Shown here in pieces: positions 1 through 6,251 of a stretch of DNA of 7,423 bases. This DNA is from Treponema sp. (GTDB taxonomy: Bacteria > Spirochaetota > Spirochaetia > Treponematales > Treponemataceae). The position numbers and the translations under genes are program-made. How positions within the stretch are numbered: the stretch's first letter is position 1; each line of letters opens with the position of its first letter. The stretch spans positions 1 through 7,423 of the forward strand of contig JAGADS010000369.1 of the NCBI GenBank assembly GCA_017613485.1, written 5' to 3'. Below the pieces are notes generated by a model, which saw nothing but the letters and a program-made list of their open reading frames with translations, had not been told where the DNA came from and ran no database searches.

Positions 1-210
1 GCAGAGGCAATCCGCGAGGTTCAGCAGGCAAAGGCAGAAGGTCTCAAGATGCTCAAGGAAGCAGGAATGGACAGTGCAGTCCTCAAACTCCGCAGTCTGG
101 AGGCATTTGAGAAGGCAGCCAACGGTCAGGCAACCAAGATAATCGTTCCGTCTGACATGCAGAGTCTTGCAGGTGTCGTAACAAGCATCTCAGAAATCGC
201 CAAGAAATAA
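1..210 (+). CDS. SPFH/band-7 (stomatin/prohibitin-like) protein, C-terminal fragment
   Basis: An open frame runs from the first base to TAA at 208-210, giving the last 69 residues of a protein whose start lies outside the window. The fragment begins with an Ala/Glu/Lys-rich helix of coiled-coil character (AEAIREVQQAKAEG). It then has the pattern LRSLEAFEKAANGQATKIIVP, followed by a short tail, LAGVVTSISEIAKK. The combination of an Ala/Glu-rich helix and a 'leu-x-slEa-x-x-kaAnGqAtKiivPsd' segment is typical of the region after the SPFH domain in bacterial stomatin/prohibitin-like proteins. These are membrane-associated scaffolds that form oligomeric rings and often act with membrane proteases. 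The SPFH domain itself is not visible, so the assignment rests on the tail alone. The next gene follows after 56 nt with no clear T-run terminator between them, so read-through is possible. Confidence 0.72.
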   Translation, partial: AEAIREVQQAKAEGLKMLKEAGMDSAVLKLRSLEAFEKAANGQATKIIVPSDMQSLAGVVTSISEIAKK

Positions 211-248
211 TGTCATTATAGATTGCCGGATCAAGTCCGGCAATGACA
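211..248 (+). repeat. Palindromic intergenic repeat (VIAGLDPAI-type)
   Basis: This is an imperfect 38-bp palindrome starting directly after the stop codon of the SPFH gene. The outer arms TGTCATT (211-217) and AATGACA (242-248) pair. The inner arms GCCGGA (225-230) and TCCGGC (236-241) pair around the loop TCAAG. Bases 218-224 (ATAGATT) form a one-sided bulge, and its ATT can compete for the same AAT. On the - strand it reads TGTCATTGCCGGACTTGATC and onward, and one frame encodes VIAGLDPAI, a peptide I recall as a hallmark of a dispersed bacterial palindromic repeat family. No T-run follows, so it is not a standard terminator on the + strand. It probably sits in the mRNA leader of the lipoprotein gene. 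Confidence 0.7.
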
Positions 249-255
249 AATCCAC

Positions 256-261
256 AGGAGG
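256..261 (+). promoter_or_regulatory. Shine-Dalgarno site fixing the lipoprotein start at 267
   Basis: A perfect AGGAGG lies 5 nt before the ATG at 267. The in-frame ATG at 243 would add eight residues (MTNPQEVI). It lies inside the palindromic repeat and would turn the Shine-Dalgarno site into coding sequence, so it is rejected as the start. Confidence 0.85.
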
Positions 262-266
262 TTATT

Positions 267-1520
267 ATGAAAAGATTACGAATTATGGCATTTGTCTTAA
301 TGTTGGTTTCTGTCATGGTGGTCTCCTGTAAAAAACAAGAGGAGGAGCCAAGCCCGCAGGAATTGTATTACGATCTGATTAGGGTAAAGGCTGATCTTGC
401 AAATTCTTCTGTGCGGGGACTTTATGATCCTGCTGTTTTTGATGAGCTTGGAAAGGAAATCCTTGACGGCAATGTGACAGGCACCGACTGTTACTATCGG
501 CTCAAAAAAATCTTCAGCAGCTTTCATGTTGCTCATGTAAATATAGGTAAAACTGGAAGCGAAAAGATAGACAATATGGCTCTTCCTATGGTTTTCTATA
601 ATTTCGGAAATGAATATCATATATCCAGTGCAGTTAAAAAATATAAGAAATATCTTGGCTGGAAAATTGTTGAGATGAATGGCATTTCAATAAATGAAGC
701 CATCGACAAGGTGGCTCAGTTTCGTTCCTATGAGACAGAGGTAGCTAAGAAATATTTCCTGGAACATAATATTCCCTATAATGATTATAAATATGCCGGC
801 TTGCTCGATGAAAATGAAAAACTAAGGCTTAAGCTTGAGTCACCGGATGGAAAGACAGAAGAGCTCAAGTTGAAATTCATCGATGTAAGGAAAGCAAAAT
901 TCAACAAGTTTCAACCCTTAAAAGAAAATGAATGTTTACCTCATTTTGTAACAGAAAAATATGACATAAAACCATGCCCTGAAAAACGCACTTTATACAT
1001 CCCGATAAATTCCTGCATGGAAAGAGAAGATTATCCCGTAAGTGAGTGGTTTGAGGACATCATAAAAGAATTGGACAAGGGTTCGTATGACACACTTGTC
1101 TTTGACTTGCGGTATAATCCTGGAGGCACCATGTTCACCTATGGACTTCCTGAAAAATACAAGGATGTGCTTGATAAATACAACATTGCCCTGGTAGCCA
1201 ATGGAAGAACTTTTTCTGCAAGCACCTGGTTTATGGAAAGCATTCTGACAGTTTGTCCCGATGCCAAAATATTTGGAGAAGAGACAGGAGAGGCCATATT
1301 TAATTACACAGGCGTTAGAAATGAAGAGCTTAAGGCATTGAAATGCAAAATCATTTTCCCCATGTATCTGGACGAGATTTCTCCCCTTACAAATCTAAAA
1401 AAGCGTACCAGTGAGTATTACCGAGGCATAATGCCAGATGTCGAAGTTCAGGAAGATTTTGAAGTTTTCATGCAGGGCGAGGATGCAATTTACAATGCAA
1501 TATACAATTACTTCAACTAA
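267..1520 (+). CDS. Lipoprotein with S41 (C-terminal processing/tricorn-like) peptidase domain
   Basis: This is a 417-residue protein starting at the ATG behind AGGAGG. Residues 1-21 form a lipoprotein signal: basic MKRLR, a hydrophobic core, then VVSC with Cys21 as the likely lipidated residue, followed by KK and an acidic EEEP stretch. The mature protein should be anchored to a membrane, facing the periplasm or the surface. Residues around 131-139 (GWKIVEMNG) look like the core of a PDZ-like segment. The C-terminal half has S41 signatures: YIPINSC, FDLRYNPGG (279-287), and NGRTFSAST (312-320) with Ser317 aligning to the catalytic serine of Prc/CtpA. This is followed by IFGEETGEA (335-343). 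The lysine that acts as general base in Prc/CtpA would fall near Glu342 and is not seen, so it may use another base or be inactive. The substrate cannot be predicted. It may be co-transcribed with the upstream SPFH gene, and no promoter is obvious between them. Confidence 0.8.
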   Translation: MKRLRIMAFVLMLVSVMVVSCKKQEEEPSPQELYYDLIRVKADLANSSVRGLYDPAVFDELGKEILDGNVTGTDCYYRLKKIFSSFHVAHVNIGKTGSEKIDNMALPMVFYNFGNEYHISSAVKKYKKYLGWKIVEMNGISINEAIDKVAQFRSYETEVAKKYFLEHNIPYNDYKYAGLLDENEKLRLKLESPDGKTEELKLKFIDVRKAKFNKFQPLKENECLPHFVTEKYDIKPCPEKRTLYIPINSCMEREDYPVSEWFEDIIKELDKGSYDTLVFDLRYNPGGTMFTYGLPEKYKDVLDKYNIALVANGRTFSASTWFMESILTVCPDAKIFGEETGEAIFNYTGVRNEELKALKCKIIFPMYLDEISPLTNLKKRTSEYYRGIMPDVEVQEDFEVFMQGEDAIYNAIYNYFN

Positions 1521-1578
1521 TACGGGAAATATGATATTATTTAATAGGTCAAAGGTTGAGTATAAATGATTTGTGAAT

Positions 1579-1704
1579 AAAACTGACGGAATCGAAGGCT
1601 GACACACACCAACATCTGCACAAGCGTAAAAGGCGCGGGTACTCGCAGCAAAGCTTCGAGCGAGCCGTTGGTGTGGGGCAGATTTCGATGGGAGTCAGTT
1701 TTTT
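1579..1704. repeat. Large imperfect inverted repeat / candidate structured RNA with T-run
   Basis: The 240-nt gap between two genes holds a long foldable element. Nested helices are: AAAACTGAC-type outer arm 1579-1587 with 1694-1702 (9 bp); ATCGAA 1591-1596 with TTCGAT 1684-1689 (6 bp, ignoring an extra T); CACACCAAC 1605-1613 with GTTGGTGTG 1667-1675 (9 bp); CTCGC 1642-1646 with GCGAG 1660-1664 (5 bp). A run of six T (1699-1704) follows the outer stem on the + strand, and a run of four A (1579-1582) begins the 5' arm. It could therefore act as a terminator after the lipoprotein gene. No convincing coding frame explains it. It could be a dispersed non-autonomous repeat, a small RNA or a leader structure. 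It does not match SRP RNA, tmRNA or a riboswitch that I recognise. Confidence 0.6.
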
Positions 1705-1711
1705 AACGGTT

Positions 1712-1740
1712 TTGATAAAGCCGACATTTGACATAATAAT
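1712..1740 (+). promoter_or_regulatory. Possible sigma-70-type promoter for the LuxR-type regulator
   Basis: TTGATA (1712-1717) and AATAAT (1735-1740) each match the consensus at five of six positions, with a 17-nt spacer. The weakness is geometry: transcription would begin near 1747, right at the Shine-Dalgarno sequence, leaving a very short leader. A perfect TTGACA at 1728-1733 lacks a matching -10. Confidence 0.3.
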
Positions 1741-1760
1741 TGATGTAGGAGGAGGAATTC

Positions 1761-2477
1761 GTGAAAAAGCTTTTGGACAAACCATTCCGTCTTATGGCGA
1801 TAATCGGCTGTGTTTACATTCTTGCTATGCTTTTCCTGAACTTTTTTACCGGTTTTTCCTATGAGCAGAGCATCATGCCGTTTTCAATTCTCATTTCATA
1901 CATTGCATCTGGAATTGCACTTGTGATGTTCATCCTTACTTTCTTCTTGCACAGTAATCATTTGTTCTATTACATCGGGCTTGAAGTTCTTGTGTTCTCA
2001 AACCTCTATACCGGACGAATCTATACGGCATTGTTTTTGTCCTCAATTCTTCTGGTAATCCTTCTTTTTGAAAACGTGCTTTCCTCTCGCATCCGTGTCA
2101 TAATCTATCTTGCAGTCGAAATCATCAAGCTGGCAATTGTAATTCCTTATGGAGCAAAATCGTTTTTTGAATATGCGGGAATATCACTCTTTTCCGTGTG
2201 TACAATCGGTTGCCTTAACCTTCTGTTCCGTCATGCCTACGACAAGAAGGAAACGGGAGCGGTTTCCCTGAACGACTACAAGCTGTCCGAGCGTCAGAAA
2301 GACTGCATAAAGGAAATCGTTGTAAACAACACTACAATCAAGGCACTGGCAATAAACCACAACGTAAGCGAAAGTGCAATTAAAAAAGATCTGGCCCACA
2401 TCTATTCCGTGCTGGGCATTACAGGAAAAGCGGACTTAAAGGCCCTGTTCATCGGGTATGATTTTGAAAAGATTTAA
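1761..2477 (+). CDS. Membrane-embedded LuxR/GerE-type HTH transcriptional regulator
   Basis: This is a 238-residue protein starting with GTG. The start is supported by AGGAGGAGG at 1747-1755, 5 nt upstream. Residues 10-156 contain about six hydrophobic segments (roughly 10-30, 41-63, 67-83, 88-103, 111-128, 138-156), so most of the protein is an integral membrane domain. A short charged linker (RHAYDKKETG, 157-166) leads to a C-terminal HTH at 173-232. This follows the LuxR/GerE pattern: LSERQKDCIKEIV, then IKALAINHNVSESAIKKDLAHIYSVLGI, with the recognition helix around 203-213. No receiver, PAS or autoinducer-binding domain is present. The expected role is a transcription factor that binds DNA from the inner membrane, with the membrane part as sensor or anchor; its ligand is unknown. 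It lies 96 nt upstream of the xylanase gene in the same direction, making that gene a plausible but unproven target. Confidence 0.82.
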   Translation: MKKLLDKPFRLMAIIGCVYILAMLFLNFFTGFSYEQSIMPFSILISYIASGIALVMFILTFFLHSNHLFYYIGLEVLVFSNLYTGRIYTALFLSSILLVILLFENVLSSRIRVIIYLAVEIIKLAIVIPYGAKSFFEYAGISLFSVCTIGCLNLLFRHAYDKKETGAVSLNDYKLSERQKDCIKEIVVNNTTIKALAINHNVSESAIKKDLAHIYSVLGITGKADLKALFIGYDFEKI

Positions 2478-2496
2478 TTGAAAATATATTGAAAAT
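2477..2496 (+). promoter_or_regulatory. 11-bp-phased direct repeat upstream of the xylanase promoter
   Basis: ATTGAAAAT occurs at 2477-2485 and again at 2488-2496, an exact 9-bp repeat spaced one helical turn apart. A partial copy (TTGAAAAG) lies at 2464-2471 inside the end of the regulator gene. It would sit about 50-70 bp before the predicted transcription start, a usual position for an activator site or an A-tract UP element. The sequence is AT-rich, so chance is possible. Confidence 0.3.
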
Positions 2497-2509
2497 TTGA
2501 ATTTTTCAT

Positions 2510-2538
2510 TTCACATTTTGCCAAAAGTGGTATAAAAT
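2510..2538 (+). promoter_or_regulatory. Likely sigma-70-type promoter of the xylanase gene
   Basis: TTCACA (2510-2515) matches the -35 consensus at five of six positions. TAAAAT (2533-2538) matches the -10 at five of six, with a 17-nt spacer. AT-rich sequence lies upstream. Transcription would start near 2545, leaving a leader of about 29 nt before the ATG. Confidence 0.5.
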
Positions 2539-2573
2539 AGTAGAAAGTAGTTTTCTGTAAAAAATGAGGAAGC

Positions 2574-5399
2574 ATGGAGGATAAGAAAAAGATGAAAAAA
2601 GCGGCTTTGATTATAGGAAGTTCAGCGGCTTTGATTTCTGCTATATTGGGCTTTTTCCCGAAAAACAGCGGAAACAAAAAAGCAAAGGCACGAGAAGTCA
2701 CCCAGAACATTTTGACTGATTACAACGTAAACTTTGAGGGAGTCAGCGATACCGGAAGCCTCTGGTGGTGGAATGACAACAGCTGGTCCCCGAACTGCAT
2801 TCCGCGTGTGGCATACAAGGACGGTGAACAGCCAGGACCTGACTGCGGCGGATCTTATGTAAAAGTTATTTCCCAGAACGGTAATTCAGCACAGTGCCAG
2901 ATTTGCGCAGGCCCAATTGCACAGCTTATTCAGGGGGGAGCGACTTACTCCTACACATGCTACATGAAGACAGCAGATGACAGTGCAGTACCTACTGGAA
3001 AAGTATATCTTGTGGTAAACGGAGCGGCATCAGACTGGTCAAAGGTTGATTCTGCAAAGGTAACACCGGATCAGGATTATACATTGAATGACAAGTGGCA
3101 GCTTGTGACAGGCTCTTTTGTTCTTGCAGATCCGCATGATCAGGTTCAGTTCCAGTTCAACGGATCAGAGGGACTTTCATATTGTATCGATGATTTCAGG
3201 GTCGGTCTTGAAACACCTGCTGTGACTACAATTGAAAAGGACATTGTGAATTTCAAGGATGCCGTAACCTCAAGCAAGGGATTCGGTAGAAAAGTCTGGG
3301 TCGGTGGTGCCGTAACAGGAGCCGAAGCCTCTGACAGCCTCTACATGGATCTTCTTTTCAAGCACTTTAACTGTGTAACTCTTGGAAACGAGCTCAAGAT
3401 GGATGCAATGAACGGATATAATGCCGGAAACGCAAGGCCCATCGGAGTTACGACGGACACACTCAACGGAAAGGAAATAAAGGTTCCAGTTCTTGACCAC
3501 AGCCGTGCAAATGCCCTTTTGGACAAGATTGCCGCATGGAACAAGGAAAACCCGAATCAGGCACTTAAAGTCCGCGGTCACGTTCTGGTATGGCACTCAC
3601 AGGCACCTGAATGGTTCTTCCACGAGGACTATGATGCATCAAAGCCTTATGTTACAAAAGATGTTCTTGACGAGCGCCTTGAATGGTACATAAAGTCAAT
3701 GCTCACATATTACACCGATCCTTCAACTGCAACAGGAAAAAAATATGGCTCTCTTTTCTACGGATGGGATGTTGTAAACGAGGCAATAAGCGATGCAACA
3801 GGAACTTACCGCACAGATACAGAGGGTGGAGCCGACAAGCTTTCTGACTCAACACACGGAAGCAAATCTAGCTGGTGGCATGTCTACCAGAGCAATGAGT
3901 TCATCATCAATGCATTCAGATATGCTAACAAATATGCCCCCGCATCTCTTGAGCTTTACTACAACGATTACAATGAATGTACTCCGCAGAAAGTTCAGGG
4001 AATTGTTGAGCTTCTTAAGGCCGTAAAGAATGCAGAGGGAACACGTATCAGCGGAATGGGAATGCAGGGACACTACAACATTGATTCTCCTTCAATTTCA
4101 CAGATTGAAAATGCAGTCCGCGCCTATTGTGAGGTTGTTGACGGTGTAATGCTTACTGAAGTTGACATCAAGGCAAGCGCATCATTTGACGGAAAGAATT
4201 TTGAGGAAGAATACAACAAGCAGGCCTACCGTTACAAGGCAATCTACGATAAGCTGGTTGAGCTTGATAAGGAACCTGGAATCAACGTAAAGGGAATTGT
4301 ATTCTGGGGTGTAACAGATCCTTATTCATGGCTCCAGTCATCCAACAGCGTGGGTGGCGCATCAGACGGAACACAGACACAGTGCCCGCTTTTGTTTGAC
4401 GGAAAATATAAGGCAAAGCCTGCATTCTATGCATTTGCAGATCCAGACAAGCTTGAGCCTGCAATTCAGAACGTAACGATTCTTGAAGGTGACGGAGAGG
4501 ATTTCTCAAATGCAATTGAATATGCAATACCGGTCGGTAGTTCAACTGTAAGCTTCTATCCTACCTGGAGTGACGGTACACTATATGTCTTGATTTATCC
4601 CGACGAGGAGGTTATGGGCGGAATAGCATCTGTTTTCATTGATGATGGAAACGGAATAACACCTGTCTCTGTATATGCAAATGACATACAGGTAATAAGC
4701 TTTGACACAGGAGCTGCTTCAATTCTTGGTAACCTAAAGATTGATTTCCGCTATAAGAAGGGAGACGAGGTTTATTCATTCAACGACCTAAAGAACAGCC
4801 AGGATTCAAGCTCAAAATACTATGCAAAGGCTTTGATTAAACCGTTTGCTTCAATCAAGAAGGGAAGTCCTTCACTCAGCTTTGATGACAGCGAATGGAA
4901 CAAGGCAGATGCAGTACCTCTTACCATCAGGCTTGGTGCACAGACAGATTCAAGCTTCCGTATGCTTTGGGATGAGAAAGCACTCTATGTATATGCAAGC
5001 GTAAAGGACAGCGTAATCAACACAGACAACGCAAACGCATGGGAGCAGGATTCAATCGAGGTATTCATCGATGAGAACAATGCAAAGGCAGAAAGCTATG
5101 AGGAAGATGACAAGCAGTACAGAATCAGCTGCAAGAATGTAACCTCATTCAACGGACCAAAGTGCCTCCAGTCAAACATGGACAGCATTGCACGCCTTAC
5201 AGATGATGGATATGAAGTGGTTGCCAAGTTCAATTGGACGGACATCAAGCCAGAACCAGGACAGGCAATCGGTCTTGAGCTTCAGGTCAACGATGGTGGT
5301 GCATCAGGAAGCCGCCTTGGAACATTAAGCTGGTACGACGAGAACGGAACCGGTTATGCAAATCCAGGTGTCTTCGGAACCGCAATCCTGGACGAATAA
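2574..5399 (+). CDS. Secreted modular endo-1,4-beta-xylanase (CBM22-GH10-CBM9-like-CBM9)
   Basis: This 941-residue protein should cleave internal beta-1,4 bonds of xylan outside the cytoplasm. An N-terminal hydrophobic segment (about 10-28, after MKK) is a probable signal peptide, with AKA near 37-39 as a possible late cleavage site. Residues ~46-212 resemble CBM22 (NFEG start, YCIDDFRV end). GH10 spans ~225-622: GHVLVWHSQAPEW (W340, H341), DVVNEAISD with acid/base Glu403, LTEVDIKAS with nucleophile Glu529, and FWGVTDPYSWL. Residues 624-750 look like a short, degenerate CBM9-like module. Residues 755-941 are a full CBM9 closely resembling, from memory, the second CBM9 of Thermotoga maritima XynA: MLWDEKALYV, AWEQDSIEVFIDENN with Trp823, and Tyr928 where that protein has its second clamp Trp. 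GAGGA precedes the chosen ATG by 3 nt. An in-frame ATG at 2592 with GGAGG 11 nt upstream is an alternative and gives a more standard signal peptide. It has its own promoter and terminator. Confidence 0.95.
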   Translation: MEDKKKMKKAALIIGSSAALISAILGFFPKNSGNKKAKAREVTQNILTDYNVNFEGVSDTGSLWWWNDNSWSPNCIPRVAYKDGEQPGPDCGGSYVKVISQNGNSAQCQICAGPIAQLIQGGATYSYTCYMKTADDSAVPTGKVYLVVNGAASDWSKVDSAKVTPDQDYTLNDKWQLVTGSFVLADPHDQVQFQFNGSEGLSYCIDDFRVGLETPAVTTIEKDIVNFKDAVTSSKGFGRKVWVGGAVTGAEASDSLYMDLLFKHFNCVTLGNELKMDAMNGYNAGNARPIGVTTDTLNGKEIKVPVLDHSRANALLDKIAAWNKENPNQALKVRGHVLVWHSQAPEWFFHEDYDASKPYVTKDVLDERLEWYIKSMLTYYTDPSTATGKKYGSLFYGWDVVNEAISDATGTYRTDTEGGADKLSDSTHGSKSSWWHVYQSNEFIINAFRYANKYAPASLELYYNDYNECTPQKVQGIVELLKAVKNAEGTRISGMGMQGHYNIDSPSISQIENAVRAYCEVVDGVMLTEVDIKASASFDGKNFEEEYNKQAYRYKAIYDKLVELDKEPGINVKGIVFWGVTDPYSWLQSSNSVGGASDGTQTQCPLLFDGKYKAKPAFYAFADPDKLEPAIQNVTILEGDGEDFSNAIEYAIPVGSSTVSFYPTWSDGTLYVLIYPDEEVMGGIASVFIDDGNGITPVSVYANDIQVISFDTGAASILGNLKIDFRYKKGDEVYSFNDLKNSQDSSSKYYAKALIKPFASIKKGSPSLSFDDSEWNKADAVPLTIRLGAQTDSSFRMLWDEKALYVYASVKDSVINTDNANAWEQDSIEVFIDENNAKAESYEEDDKQYRISCKNVTSFNGPKCLQSNMDSIARLTDDGYEVVAKFNWTDIKPEPGQAIGLELQVNDGGASGSRLGTLSWYDENGTGYANPGVFGTAILDE

Positions 5400-5427
5400 G
5401 AAAGCCACCATCCGCTGTTAAACAAAG

Positions 5428-5463
5428 CCTGCCTCATATCTTGGGGCAGGTTTTTTATTTTTT
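5428..5463 (+). terminator. Rho-independent terminator after the xylanase gene
   Basis: CCTGCCTC (5428-5435) pairs with GGGGCAGG (5443-5450), eight pairs including one G-T, around the 7-nt loop ATATCTT. Two T-runs follow (5451-5456 and 5458-5463). On the - strand the same hairpin is followed by CTTTGTTTAA, so it may weakly serve the converging membrane-protein operon as well. Confidence 0.9.
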
Positions 5464-5527
5464 GATGTCTATGATTCTTGTACAATTGTCCATTAATCCT
5501 GTATGTATCCTTTGAGTTTTTTCATAA

Positions 5528-6226
5528 TCAATCCTGCTGCCTGGAGAATTTTTCCATCATTTTATATGACTTGAAAAGAATTGTAAATCTCCAGATAAAG
5601 ATGATGGATGATGCCATGGATATGATGATGGCTCCGATCAAGGCTGCGTATTGTATCCATGGTATAACCATAAGAGGCGTACATATTATGGTTCCGATTA
5701 AAACATATACATTCCATTGGCGGAAATCCCTCCAATCAACTTTTACGGCAAGGCTTACAGGCTCAAATACAGATATCATTACCTTGGATATTTTTAAAGT
5801 ATACAGAAGGCTGAATATTGATGACGAAGTTGAGAAAATCGTGGAAAGATAGCCCCAGGTTTTACCGTCTTGGAGATTATAGCTCAGGGATAAAAATAGA
5901 GGAGCCAAGTTTGCTAAGATAGAATAAATAAGATAAAAGATTCCAGCGGTTCTATAACCATCATTATGTCTGGAAAGTGTGAACAATATAATGCAAAGCA
6001 TCACATCTGCCAGCATTTTTAGTATGACATAAAGAATGGATATGACCAGACTTGGAACCTCTGTTGTAATCTGCATACCTACCAGCAGCCCGGAAAGAAT
6101 AAAGTGAATGACAGTCGAAATGATTGTAACAATGAATAAAAATTTGAATTTTTTTGCCATGTCATCGCAACGTGTTTTTAGCTCAGATCTGGACATCTTT
6201 TCTTTCTCTGTTAATTCATTTTCCAT
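5528..6226 (-). CDS. Multi-pass membrane protein, last of three tandem paralogues
   Basis: This is a 232-residue protein of unknown function. The start ATG has AAAGG at 6236-6240, 9 nt upstream on the - strand. A charged cytoplasmic-type N-terminus (MENELTEKEKMSRSELKTR) ends in DDMAKKF at 21-27, followed by about six hydrophobic segments (roughly 28-50, 58-84, 92-114, 126-145, 170-190, 195-218) and a short basic tail. The MENEL start, the DMAKKF motif at the same residue position, the AGIFYLIYS segment, the LLYTLKISKVM segment and the W-x-x-(F/Y)-R-x-x-N-(V/I)-Y element are shared with the neighbouring gene at 6252-6959, so the two are paralogues. It is the most divergent of the three and lacks their KPD-containing tail. 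No catalytic or binding motif is visible. Its start lies 25 nt after the preceding gene's stop, consistent with one operon. Confidence 0.85.
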   Translation of the reverse strand: MENELTEKEKMSRSELKTRCDDMAKKFKFLFIVTIISTVIHFILSGLLVGMQITTEVPSLVISILYVILKMLADVMLCIILFTLSRHNDGYRTAGIFYLIYSILANLAPLFLSLSYNLQDGKTWGYLSTIFSTSSSIFSLLYTLKISKVMISVFEPVSLAVKVDWRDFRQWNVYVLIGTIICTPLMVIPWIQYAALIGAIIISMASSIIFIWRFTILFKSYKMMEKFSRQQD

Positions 6227-6251
6227 GACATGCTACCTTTCCCATGAGACA

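Noticed and set aside
243..266. Upstream ATG giving an eight-residue longer lipoprotein
   Set aside because: It lies inside the palindromic repeat, has no Shine-Dalgarno, and would place residues before a normal lipoprotein signal. AGGAGG sits correctly before 267.
1579..1704. Inverted-repeat element as SRP RNA, 6S RNA or tmRNA
   Set aside because: The hairpin lacks the conserved SRP loop region, is too short for the 6S layout with its central bubble, and has no tRNA-like ends or tag frame.
1549..1864. Small ORFs on both strands across the 1521-1760 gap (63-78 codons)
   Set aside because: They run through the inverted repeat, which constrains both strands, and overlap the regulator gene. 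They lack convincing ribosome sites and resemble no family I know.
2490..2508. AT-rich inverted repeat TGAAAATT/AATTTTTCA as a terminator of the regulator gene
   Set aside because: The stem is almost all A-T with a tiny loop and no clean T-run after it. It is better seen as part of an AT-rich promoter region.
3270..4545. Several 66-108 codon ORFs in other frames within the xylanase gene
   Set aside because: All lie inside the strongly supported GH10 frame and have Cys/His/Arg-rich compositions typical of shadow frames.
5478..5852. 124-codon + strand ORF opposite the last membrane-protein gene
   Set aside because: It is antisense to a gene supported by paralogy with its neighbour, and no Shine-Dalgarno site is seen before it.
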